DNA of 12,800 nucleotides from an uncultured archaeon. Its GTDB lineage: Archaea > Halobacteriota > Methanosarcinia > Methanosarcinales > Methanoperedenaceae. Shown in pieces: positions 1 through 7,014 of the stretch. The stretch lies in the NCBI GenBank assembly GCA_902386085.1, contig CABMIA010000044.1:1-12800 (forward strand), written 5' to 3'. The first letter of the stretch is position 1. Each line of letters starts with the position of its first letter. The notes below the pieces were generated by a model. That model ran no database searches. It was not told the DNA's origin and saw only the letters and a program-made list of their open reading frames with translations. A program made the position numbers and the translations under genes.

Positions 1-109
1 GGAACGTTAATAGACTGTGAAATCAAGAACTGTGAAGGAAGCCTGTCCTTCATTACATTCAGGTATCTTGACAGATAAAGCGGTTCCCTGTATAACTTTT
101 GCATTGAAA

Positions 110-1594
110 TTAGGCTTTTGCTCTCAAAAGCGGCATTGCAAACTTCCGTTCAACTTCTGCCCGGTGTATTGTGTTGTATGTACAGAACGGGATAATCCTT
201 CCGTCAGGAGTCGCGTAATGGACGCCGCATCTCTGTATCCTTTCGAGATCCATGTTATACAGGTCCATAAAATGCATGGCGCCTATAAAGAGAGTATGGC
301 GGTGGAATTCTTTTGTAGCTTCCCCTGTCCCTTCCTTCAGGACATTGATGAAAAGTTTTTTCACGTCAACTGATTTTGGCGCTTTTGCAGTATCGATGTA
401 CTTTGGCAGCGCCGATATAAGGCTACCCATTCTCTTTATTTTACCCAGGGACTTGCCAATCCATTTGTCGCTGTTAAGGGCCAGTTCATCGATATATTCA
501 AGAAGCCCTTCGACATCAATAAAACGGGTAATGGGCGTCATTTTCCCATTTTCAACGTAGATATATGTTCCAGTACCGCAGTGCGGGTGAACGGTGAATT
601 CCACGTTCGGGATTCCCTCCTCGGCTGCCACGAAATGAGAGATGGGCACAACAAACGGCACCGGATAGAAGTCCTCTGCTGTGATTTCGCCTCCGGTCTG
701 CTCATCGATCAACTCGAACAAATAGGGAATGGTTATCCTTTTATCCATTCTTTCCTCTTTGTCTATTCTTCCTGTAAATGAAATGGGCTGGAAATTGATA
801 CCTTTTACAGTGTCGAGATTTTTGACTGCGAACCTTATTATATCCCCGACCTGGTTGTCGTTTATCCCTTTTGCAAGCGTGGGCACAAGAGATATGCTTG
901 ACAGGCCTGCTTCCCTGCAGTTCTCTATAGCTTTAAGTTTATGCGCCAGGGCACTGTATCCCCGTGTTATTTTATAGGGTTCATCCGTAACACCGTCAAA
1001 CTGCAAATAAACAGTATGGAGACCTGCTGCGGTCAGGTCCCGGCAGAATTTCAGGCTTTTTGCAAGTTTTATTCCATTGGTCGCCATCTGGACCTGGGTG
1101 AAATTGAATTCGTTTGCCATCTTAACTATCTGGACGATATCCTCCCGCATGGTAGGTTCACCACCTGCGAACTGGATTGCGGGACACGGTACTGGCTTCT
1201 CATCCCGCAGCATTTGCATCATTGCCCTTATCTGGTCGAGAGACGGTTCATAAAGATAGCCTGAGGCTGCGGCATTCGCGAAACAAACAGGACAGCTCTG
1301 GTTGCACCTGTTGGTAACATCAATATTTGCTAAGATCGTTGTTGTTTTATGTGAGGGGCATAATCCACACCCTTGCGGGCAGTTGCCATTTGATACATTC
1401 GGATTATTTACGCCTTCCCCATCATGCCAGTAGCGGTCAAACCGTTTGAATTGTTTTGCGCTTGACCAGTAAATATCTTTGAAAGTTCCATGCCTGCTGC
1501 ATTTTTTTTCAAGCATTATCTTTCCATCCTCTTCGAAAATCGAGGCATCTATTACAGCGAGACATTCAGGGCATAACGATTTCGTTGGTTTCAT
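110..1594 (-). CDS. tes: Radical SAM enzyme, tetraether lipid synthase (Tes/MJ0619) type
   Basis: Numbering is from an upstream in-frame ATG at 1630. The radical SAM motif CNQSCPVC (Cys109, 113, 116) and a GGEP SAM-binding motif (156-159) are clear. Extra cysteines suit further iron sites: CPEC (20/23), Cys44, CPQGCGLC (84/88/91), Cys351 in HPHCGTG, Cys468 and Cys483. This pattern matches the COG1964 family, formerly annotated as a pterin dimethyltransferase. Its member MJ0619 is known to join two archaeol lipid tails into a tetraether (GDGT/GMGT) core using several Fe-S clusters and a rubredoxin-like iron. The length, about 494-506 residues, fits the family. I prefer the ATG at 1594 (residue 13) because GGTGG lies 8 nt upstream and the likely TATA box would start transcription downstream of 1630; the ATG at 1600 is another option. 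Family assignment is firm. The exact reaction is inferred, since COG1964 paralogues could do other lipid chemistry. Confidence 0.85.
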   Translation of the reverse strand: MKPTKSLCPECLAVIDASIFEEDGKIMLEKKCSRHGTFKDIYWSSAKQFKRFDRYWHDGEGVNNPNVSNGNCPQGCGLCPSHKTTTILANIDVTNRCNQSCPVCFANAAASGYLYEPSLDQIRAMMQMLRDEKPVPCPAIQFAGGEPTMREDIVQIVKMANEFNFTQVQMATNGIKLAKSLKFCRDLTAAGLHTVYLQFDGVTDEPYKITRGYSALAHKLKAIENCREAGLSSISLVPTLAKGINDNQVGDIIRFAVKNLDTVKGINFQPISFTGRIDKEERMDKRITIPYLFELIDEQTGGEITAEDFYPVPFVVPISHFVAAEEGIPNVEFTVHPHCGTGTYIYVENGKMTPITRFIDVEGLLEYIDELALNSDKWIGKSLGKIKRMGSLISALPKYIDTAKAPKSVDVKKLFINVLKEGTGEATKEFHRHTLFIGAMHFMDLYNMDLERIQRCGVHYATPDGRIIPFCTYNTIHRAEVERKFAMPLLRAKA

Positions 1595-1602
1595 AAACAT
1601 AA

Positions 1603-1639
1603 CCACCGCTTTTTTAATTGGAAGATGCATTTATTATAT
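1603..1639 (-). promoter_or_regulatory. Likely tes promoter and ribosome binding site
   Basis: On the minus strand ATATAATA (1639-1632) is a TATA-like box. A start about 31 nt downstream of its first base falls near 1608, leaving a leader of about 14 nt. The ribosome site GGTGG (1607-1603) sits 8 nt before the ATG at 1594. This is inferred from spacing. A second TATA-like stretch, TATAAGGA, lies about 60 bp further upstream. Confidence 0.4.
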
Positions 1640-1978
1640 TTGAGACTTTCCGTGATATTCCTATTGATTTTTCTGAATTCTTATGAGAATATTCCTTATA
1701 CGTGTAATCAGATTTCCCTTTTTTATTTATCTCTGATTTTCATTGACTTACTCCCGGTCAAAGTATAATGATTGGAATAGATAAATAGCTTTCGGTTATT
1801 ATATATTTTTATAGATTCGCAGAGTGCGGATATATTTATCGATTTTATTTTCTCGCCAAAAAGAAAATCTTCACACTTTTAAATTTGACGAACTCGCAAT
1901 GAATCTATTTTGTAATGGGCTGGCTCGCATCCTGACAATTATCCATATTGGTAACAGACCCCTTAATTTCAAGTGGAA

Positions 1979-2005
1979 CTATTGTTTAAATTTAAACGAC
2001 AATAG
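1979..2005. repeat. Nested palindrome, 14-bp core
   Basis: GTTTAAATTTAAAC (1984-1997) is a perfect 14-bp palindrome. It sits inside a wider, slightly offset inverted repeat, CTATTGT (1979-1985) with ACAATAG (1999-2005). It could be an operator for a dimeric regulator or simply AT-rich chance. No protein partner can be named. Confidence 0.5.
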
Positions 2006-2057
2006 AAAATAGTTGCATTCCGGAGAATGAATGTAACAAAATAATTCATGGAAAGGC

Positions 2058-2093
2058 GCAAACTTTAAATACTTTCGTTCGTATATATACGAA
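2058..2093 (+). promoter_or_regulatory. Strong archaeal BRE/TATA promoter overlapping a 16-bp palindrome
   Basis: GCAAAC (2058-2063) followed by TTTAAATA (2064-2071) is close to the ideal archaeal BRE plus TATA box. Counting about 31 nt from the first base of the box places the start near 2095. Between box and start lies the perfect palindrome TTCGTATATATACGAA (2078-2093). A repressor bound there would block the initiation site, so an operator role is a reasonable inference. The TATATATA core of the palindrome could itself act as a second TATA box. Confidence 0.6.
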
Positions 2094-2094
2094 T

Positions 2095-2185
2095 CATAGT
2101 GGGCAGAAAAACTTTTTTAACCATACCACCACCATACCATACCTTCTGCCCACTATTCCTCCTTCCTCATATTTCCATTATTTAA
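2095..2185 (+). ncRNA. Candidate small RNA: 13-bp hairpin with C-rich loop
   Basis: Arms 2096-2108 and 2144-2156 (ATAGTGGGCAGAA and its exact complement) form a perfect 13-bp stem around a 35-nt loop. The loop (2109-2143) is rich in CCATACC and CCACCACC. The predicted start of the upstream promoter falls at the first base of the stem. A pyrimidine-rich stretch follows (2157-2183) where archaeal transcription might end. The loop is complementary to GGTGG-type ribosome sites used by genes in this window. As an alternative, the same bases encode a 28-codon peptide from GTG 2099 to TAA 2185, beginning MGRKTF. The structure is seen directly; the RNA itself is inferred. Confidence 0.45.
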
Positions 2186-2300
2186 AAATCGGGAGAAGGC
2201 ACCAAATCATAATCCCCGAGGAAATCCGTAAATGATAAATGAGACAAAATTTCGGTTGGAGACAATTTGGAAATCTCATGCAGGGGATAATTTGATATCC

Positions 2301-2702
2301 TTATATCATCCACCTTCTCTGTAGTCCCCTGATTCCATCAAAATCCGCATCCTGCGAGTATATAATCCCCGCCCCCGCAATAAAGGCAGTCGCTGCATGT
2401 ATTGAATCTCTCGGAAAAAGCCGGTATTCCCTTATAAGTTCAAGAGATTTCCATATCACGGCATCATTGACGTCGATAAATCTCATATTCGACATAGCTA
2501 AAAAAGCTTCAAGGTTTTTAATCGCAATATCAATTCCCTTAGCTTTATTTACCTTATAAAATACCTCATCGAAAGTATGAAATGAAGTGCATGCAGGCAT
2601 CTCTCCACTCTGCACGCTTTCCAGGATACTTCTTGCCCAATCTCCGGTTTCTGTATCATCCAGCATTGCGTAGATGATGAGATTAGAGTCAAGATAATTC
2701 AT
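2301..2702 (-). CDS. VapC-like PIN-domain ribonuclease toxin
   Basis: This 133-residue protein has the standard PIN-domain length and acidic residues: Asp5 in LDSN, Glu46 in FDEV, Asp99 in PRDSIHAATA, and Asp118/120/122 in SQDADFDG near the end. These four clusters bind the metal ions that cut RNA in VapC toxins. The start codon overlaps the stop of the preceding frame by 4 bp (ATGA), and a GAGAGG ribosome site lies just upstream. That is the usual antitoxin-toxin arrangement, but the upstream frame looks broken (see 2699-2987). The toxin itself appears intact, with all acidic residues present. The cellular target cannot be told from the sequence. It follows the cytochrome operon on the same strand and might be read from the same transcript. 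Confidence 0.85.
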   Translation of the reverse strand: MNYLDSNLIIYAMLDDTETGDWARSILESVQSGEMPACTSFHTFDEVFYKVNKAKGIDIAIKNLEAFLAMSNMRFIDVNDAVIWKSLELIREYRLFPRDSIHAATAFIAGAGIIYSQDADFDGIRGLQRRWMI

Positions 2703-2987
2703 TGCGTCCTCTCTTCCAGTTCTTCCTCATAGGCTTCGTGGGGATGAAGTTTGAGTTTACCCATGCCTTTTGCACTTTCCCTGAAAATAGCGACTGCATC
2801 CCGCTGGGGGTTTTCTATCTCCAGTTTTTTGTCTGTTAACCTGAAGACACAAGGCGCCTGGTGTAAACATCAGATATTTAAAGACATAGTTGATACTGTC
2901 GAAATCGTAAACCGGGTGCGTGGATAGAAATGAAATTTCCTGGATTCTGCAAAGTGATTCGAGATCACATAAATAACCATATCGCAA
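2699..2987 (-). pseudogene. Probable frameshifted antitoxin upstream of the PIN toxin
   Basis: The frame ending in TGA at 2701-2699, overlapping the toxin ATG, encodes an antitoxin-like acidic tail (KLKLHPHEAYEEELEERTQ). It stays open upstream through LEIENPQRDAVAIFRESAKG to a stop at 2872-2870. That frame has no ATG, GTG or TTG before ATG 2764, which would leave only 21 residues. The preceding coding-like sequence (HPVYDFDSINYVFKYL) lies in the frame one base away, so a single +1 shift around 2850-2870 would join the two. The upstream part also lacks a good start: only a TTG at 2987, inside the end of the membrane-protein gene. Possible explanations are a decayed antitoxin, a sequencing or assembly error, or a recoded gene. 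Confidence 0.5.
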
Positions 2988-3846
2988 CCGCCCCTGCGAT
3001 TGCTATACAGGCGAGTATCGATGCATCGATCCACTTCCTGTTAATCTTGCGCTCAACCTTTTCCTGCTGTATGGAAGTCTCGATGTTTTTGAGGAGATAT
3101 TCCTTGATTTTTTTGAAATCAATGAGCTTGAACCCGATGGTCACAGAGGTCGCCCAGGAATAATATGAATAAGCATATATGAACATTAAAAAGAAGAGTA
3201 TGCCCACCATGTTGTTCACTCCGAGCGTGGCATCGAGAATAATCCCTCCGACAGGAACTGTCATGATAGGAGCAAGCCCCCAGATCATCGCGGTCTTGTT
3301 ATTGAATAGGTGGTATTCCGAGGTGAACAGCCCCCACCATAATAAGAAAATGACAAGAATAAAATAATGCACAATTCCCAGCGGATATGAGGCAACATAG
3401 ACCAGCGCAGAGAACGTGAAGATTATCAGTACCATCACTTTTACTATGAATTTAAAAGACGCACCCGGAAGAATGTAGACAGATGAAGCGTCCATATCCT
3501 GCATTTTGGTGACATAATCAAGTGTGGTATCGACTTTACGATTTGTCCTCATCACCTCTACCTCCAGGGCATTAAACCGACCGATCGCATCCGTAAGCAG
3601 GTTGGCAAGTGGTTCTATCTTATAATCCCATTCCCTGTCCATTTTATCCCTGGCGATCCTCTCCAGCAGGAGATGCCTGATACCTATCCAGGCTGTCATA
3701 TAGGCAAAGCCCATTACAAGAAGATCTACGACAGTCCCGATCAGGTTGTCCGAAATAAAGGCGTCTATTATCAGCGATACCGTCGCGAATAATCCAACTA
3801 TCGTGCCGAGGATAATGGCGCTGACCACCGCCATTTTATCTTTCAT
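2965..3846 (-). CDS. Seven-helix membrane protein of unknown function, last gene of the cytochrome operon
   Basis: I do not recognise a family. The 293-residue protein shows about seven hydrophobic segments: residues 5-28, 34-56, 131-152, 156-175, 187-207, 211-233 and 273-292. A charged, helical, possibly coiled-coil loop (about 62-118) separates the first two helices from the rest, and a second charged region (about 240-272) precedes the last helix. There are no haem motifs and only one cysteine, Cys280 in the last helix. The start ATG overlaps the stop of the upstream cytochrome gene by 4 bp (ATGA) and follows the ribosome site GGTGGTGA, so the two are probably co-translated. Its place at the end of a cytochrome and signal-peptidase operon suggests a membrane anchor, conduit or assembly factor for the exported cytochromes. 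That role is inference from context only. Confidence 0.8.
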   Translation of the reverse strand: MKDKMAVVSAIILGTIVGLFATVSLIIDAFISDNLIGTVVDLLVMGFAYMTAWIGIRHLLLERIARDKMDREWDYKIEPLANLLTDAIGRFNALEVEVMRTNRKVDTTLDYVTKMQDMDASSVYILPGASFKFIVKVMVLIIFTFSALVYVASYPLGIVHYFILVIFLLWWGLFTSEYHLFNNKTAMIWGLAPIMTVPVGGIILDATLGVNNMVGILFFLMFIYAYSYYSWATSVTIGFKLIDFKKIKEYLLKNIETSIQQEKVERKINRKWIDASILACIAIAGAVAIWLFM

Positions 3847-4727
3847 GTCACCACCACATCAAAATAAGGTTCTTCATGCACCCTGAAATGCAAGGTCGCA
3901 TTTGGGGCAGGCCAGCCTGCTGATTTGCATGATATGCAGACAAGACTTCTGTACAGGTGAGGAACTGTCTGGATATTTGTATAGAAGTTGCCCGGGTGGA
4001 GGTTATCACCGTAGGCTTGATGACACTCGTCGCATGTTGTTTTGCGCGCTGCATGCTGCTGCGACGGGAATTTGCTATCGTTCCTGTTATGGCAGGTCCT
4101 GCACCATGATTCTTCATCTGTCGAGCCGCTTATGCTGTGATTAACTACCTGCGTACCATTCCTGTCAAGGACTACCGCATGACCGTTGAGAGAGACGGCA
4201 TCAAAAATATCCTTGTGACAGTCTTTACACGATACCGCTTTCATATTGTGGTTCCCTCCCTGCCTCATAGCATTATAAGAAAGATTCAGCGTCCCGACGG
4301 TCGCGAAATTTGAGATTATCCAGTCCCCTGCATTATCTGTAATAGTATAATCGATATATTCGGCCCTGGAATAGTTCAAAAGGACGTTGTATGTAGAATG
4401 GCAGGCAATACATCCTTCCGAGCTCAGATTCGAGAAGCCTGTATGCGCTTCAAAAGTATCATTCAATTGAGGGACTGCATGGCAGTATTCGCACTTAGGA
4501 AGCACATTTGTATGGTTGGTCGATGATTTGGCATGGCAGCTCGTACATGAAAAATAGGAGTGGTTGGCAGATGCAGATAACTGTACCTTGATATCCCCGT
4601 GGCATTTTACGCATTTATCCTGTACTGTCTGGTAAAACCCATGTTCCCCGGTGATAAAAGAGACTGTCTGGCTCAGCGTGGTTACAATGAGTACCAGGAT
4701 CACTATTATGAACAGCTTCTTATTCAT
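3843..4727 (-). CDS. Secreted multihaem cytochrome c with seven CxxCH and one CxxCK motif
   Basis: An N-terminal hydrophobic segment (about 5-26) serves as signal peptide or anchor. Seven canonical haem c sites follow: CVKCH 39-43, CTSCH 61-65, CEYCH 79-83, CIACH 106-110, CKDCH 167-171, CRTCH 209-213 and CDECH 232-236. An eighth site, CISCK (264-268), carries lysine in place of histidine, as at the catalytic haem of NrfA nitrite reductase. Between haems 4 and 5 lies a beta-rich, haem-free stretch (about 111-160) resembling the end of the tetra- and pentahaem proteins of this window. No C-terminal anchor follows. The start ATG overlaps the signal-peptidase stop by 4 bp, with GGTGG 7 nt upstream. 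Transfer of electrons at or outside the cell surface is the likely role. A catalytic role for the CxxCK site is possible but unproven. Confidence 0.88.
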   Translation of the reverse strand: MNKKLFIIVILVLIVTTLSQTVSFITGEHGFYQTVQDKCVKCHGDIKVQLSASANHSYFSCTSCHAKSSTNHTNVLPKCEYCHAVPQLNDTFEAHTGFSNLSSEGCIACHSTYNVLLNYSRAEYIDYTITDNAGDWIISNFATVGTLNLSYNAMRQGGNHNMKAVSCKDCHKDIFDAVSLNGHAVVLDRNGTQVVNHSISGSTDEESWCRTCHNRNDSKFPSQQHAARKTTCDECHQAYGDNLHPGNFYTNIQTVPHLYRSLVCISCKSAGWPAPNATLHFRVHEEPYFDVVVT

Positions 4728-5410
4728 TTTTTGCCACCAAGCATAGACATTATCAACGCTGTAAATGAAATTATTGTAATGACATAACCCCAGGTTCGTA
4801 TTACCACAAACATCTGTTGCAAAAAAGTGAACTGGTCTCCATATTTGTAAAGCTTCCCTTCTTTTGAGAAATCCAGGATGAAATATGAACCTATCCCAGG
4901 CACAACAACCGGATGACCGTTTATTACAATAGCTTTTGCCAGAACATCATTTTTAGTTGTCCCATAATCATCTGCCATGGGGTTGTTATCACCCTTGGTG
5001 GTTACAACATCGCCCTGCACATTTACAACCCTGTGGGTCACAGGGTTCTGGACGCCGTTCGCTTTAAATGTTATTACGTCACCTTTTTGCGGATCTTTGG
5101 AAATCGACTGGGTTAATACAAGATCGCCTCTTTGGAATACAGGTTTCATTGAATCTGATATGACCACAGCGAAAGAAATGCTTTTGAGACCAAATGCCAG
5201 AATGAGAATAACCAGTACGCTCAGCATAATATTATCCTGTTTGCGAGTATCCTTCTGTACTTTAGCGCGGCTGTATCTGGTCTTCAAGAAAACTGTTGAA
5301 AAAAAACGCATCACAACATTGTTTTCGGATTGATATAAGCAGAAAACCAATAATAACATTGTGAAAGCTCCCGATATAACAAGTGGTATTGTGTAATTAA
5401 TTTCTTTCAT
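4724..5410 (-). CDS. Signal peptidase I, archaeal/ER (S26B, Sec11-like) type
   Basis: The catalytic serine lies in ISDSMKP (Ser87). The general base is His126 in THRVV, not the lysine of bacterial enzymes, and the conserved TKGDNNPMADD segment (138-148) supplies the usual aspartates. Membrane segments are predicted at about 7-26, 62-82 and 200-222, so the enzyme has an extra N-terminal helix and a C-terminal anchor. At 228 residues it is typical in size for archaeal S26B enzymes. It removes signal peptides from exported proteins on the outer face of the membrane. Its position, 6 bp after the surface-protein gene and overlapping the next cytochrome gene by 4 bp, suggests a peptidase dedicated to this operon's products, in the way SipW or sortase-like peptidases accompany their substrates. 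The dedication is inferred; the enzyme class is clear. Confidence 0.9.
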   Translation of the reverse strand: MKEINYTIPLVISGAFTMLLLVFCLYQSENNVVMRFFSTVFLKTRYSRAKVQKDTRKQDNIMLSVLVILILAFGLKSISFAVVISDSMKPVFQRGDLVLTQSISKDPQKGDVITFKANGVQNPVTHRVVNVQGDVVTTKGDNNPMADDYGTTKNDVLAKAIVINGHPVVVPGIGSYFILDFSKEGKLYKYGDQFTFLQQMFVVIRTWGYVITIISFTALIMSMLGGKK

Positions 5411-5416
5411 TTATTG

Positions 5417-6997
5417 TCAGCGGCGCAGTTTTTTCTTCATTTCATTTCTCAATTTACTGATAAGTTTCACTTTCACATCCTGGCGGTGGAGAATCCTATA
5501 ATCCCGATCCTGTTTCAATGGTTCTGTGAATTTTTGTCCTGGCTCTGATGCTTTCGGTTTAAACATCTGTAAGAGCCATGATTTAGTACCTGCACCAGCA
5601 TTTTTGAAAGCTCCCAGATCAGGCAATACGGTTTTCATCGGATTATTCAAGACGGCCTCAGTGGTAGTTGCAGCAGGAAAATCATCATATTTTAACCTGT
5701 TTCTTATATAGTAAAGGACTCCGGCAAAAGCCAGGAACACTACGACCATCGAGACTTTTAGCGGGCTTTCGGAAACACGTTTCAGGACAGGATTATCCTG
5801 GATCGAAGAAGTCTCGGCATCCTGGACGAACACGTTCCTGAAAAGGGCAGGGGCGTCAGATACCGTGATCTTGTTAATCCCTTTATTCTTAAGATCTAAA
5901 GGTATCTCGACGGTTTTTTCTTCAAGGTACAGGAGACTCATCTCGGCTGAGCCAACAGGTACCCTGTTTGAATAAACAGTGATTGTCTTGCTGCCGGTCT
6001 TACCGTTGTTTATCGCCGATACCGATACAGTGACATTTTCTCCAAAAGGAACGAACTCTTTATTGATGTTCATGCCAGTAATAGTGATCTTTGGAACATC
6101 CAGCCTTGTGGCATCAGATTCGTTCTTGATCGTAAACGTTAGCTCGGCGTTTTTGTATTTCACATCGGGCGTATCTGCACCGAAATGCAATTTGAAAGTG
6201 CCGAGTTTACCAGCTTTTGCATCGAAAAGAACAGTCGATGTATTCAAGCCTTTCACAGTGACTTCCTGTGTAGATACCAGGGCACTATCGACAAGCATGG
6301 CAAGTTTGACCGTGCCATCCTCTTTATAATTGTTATCAAGCTTTACTTCAATCTGGAGTTTCTCCCCGACTATTCGATCGTTAATACCATCGGTGAACTT
6401 TACATCATGAAGAAGGAACCTGTCCGGAGGATATATAGTAACCGACCTGTCTATCCTGAAATTCAGGACTGCCTGGGCGATCGGGTTCCCCCTGGAGAGG
6501 AGGATGCCCAAAGCTCCGGCATTAGAACCTGTCTCATAGAACGTCTTGTACTTATCTGGGTCCATGCCGATGGCAAAAGGGTCAGTGGCGACATTGTCTT
6601 TAAATGCGTCGCGGTCGATCATGTCGTATACCACTATTTTCACTTTATAGATACCTTCCAGCCAGTCGGATCCCGGATGCAGGGTAGAAAAGACAATGCT
6701 GGGACCGTAATTGCGGTTGAAAGAATCTTGCGTTTGTACGGCGACTACATTACTATAGGGATCATAAACAACATAGAGGAACCTCAGGGCGGTCAGGCGT
6801 TCATAAGACACATTGTAAGCTGCAGAATAGAAAATAATGTCAGCCTTCGGGTCTGGAGGATATACATCAGACCAGTGTTTAGTGTAAGTGCCGTCGTTTG
6901 TGACCTGCGTTGCAAAATCAAACTTGAATTCAGGCGACGCAAAAGCTTGCGGCGCTAATAACATAAGGGTAAGCAAAAGAAAGATAATGTGTTTCAT
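5417..6997 (-). CDS. Single-pass surface protein with beta-sandwich (CARDB-like) domains and basic cytosolic tail
   Basis: The 526-residue protein has a clear signal peptide (1-20, ending AFA). A large extracellular part follows, with an N-terminal domain (about 21-190) that I cannot classify. Two predicted beta-sandwich domains of the CARDB/Ig type come next, at about 195-292 and 303-392, each with the N(D)NGK-type turns common in such folds. A transmembrane helix (about 414-431) leads into a cytosolic tail of about 95 residues that becomes very basic at its end (KLRNEMKKKLRR). There are no cysteine haem motifs. It lies between the tetrahaem cytochrome gene (17 bp upstream) and the signal peptidase gene (6 bp downstream). 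A scaffold or receptor that holds cytochromes at the cell surface is the natural guess. The tail might touch nucleic acid, ribosomes or lipid; none of this is shown. Confidence 0.8.
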   Translation of the reverse strand: MKHIIFLLLTLMLLAPQAFASPEFKFDFATQVTNDGTYTKHWSDVYPPDPKADIIFYSAAYNVSYERLTALRFLYVVYDPYSNVVAVQTQDSFNRNYGPSIVFSTLHPGSDWLEGIYKVKIVVYDMIDRDAFKDNVATDPFAIGMDPDKYKTFYETGSNAGALGILLSRGNPIAQAVLNFRIDRSVTIYPPDRFLLHDVKFTDGINDRIVGEKLQIEVKLDNNYKEDGTVKLAMLVDSALVSTQEVTVKGLNTSTVLFDAKAGKLGTFKLHFGADTPDVKYKNAELTFTIKNESDATRLDVPKITITGMNINKEFVPFGENVTVSVSAINNGKTGSKTITVYSNRVPVGSAEMSLLYLEEKTVEIPLDLKNKGINKITVSDAPALFRNVFVQDAETSSIQDNPVLKRVSESPLKVSMVVVFLAFAGVLYYIRNRLKYDDFPAATTTEAVLNNPMKTVLPDLGAFKNAGAGTKSWLLQMFKPKASEPGQKFTEPLKQDRDYRILHRQDVKVKLISKLRNEMKKKLRR

Positions 6998-7014
6998 ATT
7001 ATCGATTTTGATAT

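Larger units (their letters stand above)
1640..2300. other. Long AT-rich intergenic region without a convincing protein gene
   Basis: This 660-bp stretch separates the end of the toxin gene from the start of tes. The longest plus-strand frame (1824-2012, 62 codons) has no recognisable protein character and no ribosome site, so I do not call it. The supportable contents are two palindromes (1984-1997 and 2078-2093), a BRE/TATA promoter (2058-2071) and a 13-bp hairpin (2096-2156), each listed separately. From about 2186 to 2300 I see only short imperfect repeats, such as two copies of GAGACAA. Confidence 0.6.

Noticed and set aside
33-52. 7-bp perfect hairpin TGAAGGA/TCCTTCA downstream of tes
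   Set aside because: The stem is real but no U-tract follows on the minus strand and it is 58 nt past the stop, so I do not call it a terminator. Nothing else is visible in 1-109.
1824-2012. Plus-strand 62-codon frame in the intergenic region
   Set aside because: It has no ribosome site, low-complexity AT-rich content and no protein-like pattern, and its end overlaps a palindrome.
2284-2299. Short inverted repeat GGATA/TATCC after the toxin gene as terminator
   Set aside because: The arms are only 5 bp, without a U-tract on the minus strand; too weak to distinguish from chance.
3843-4727. Reading the 7+1-haem protein as NrfA nitrite reductase because of CxxCK
   Set aside because: NrfA is longer, has about five haems with CxxCK first, and has other catalytic signatures. 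Here CxxCK comes last in a 294-residue protein with a different haem order.
6185-6958. Long plus-strand open frame of 257 codons
   Set aside because: It lies fully inside and opposite to the 526-residue surface protein gene, which has a signal peptide, membrane helix and operon context. The plus frame has no recognisable domain.
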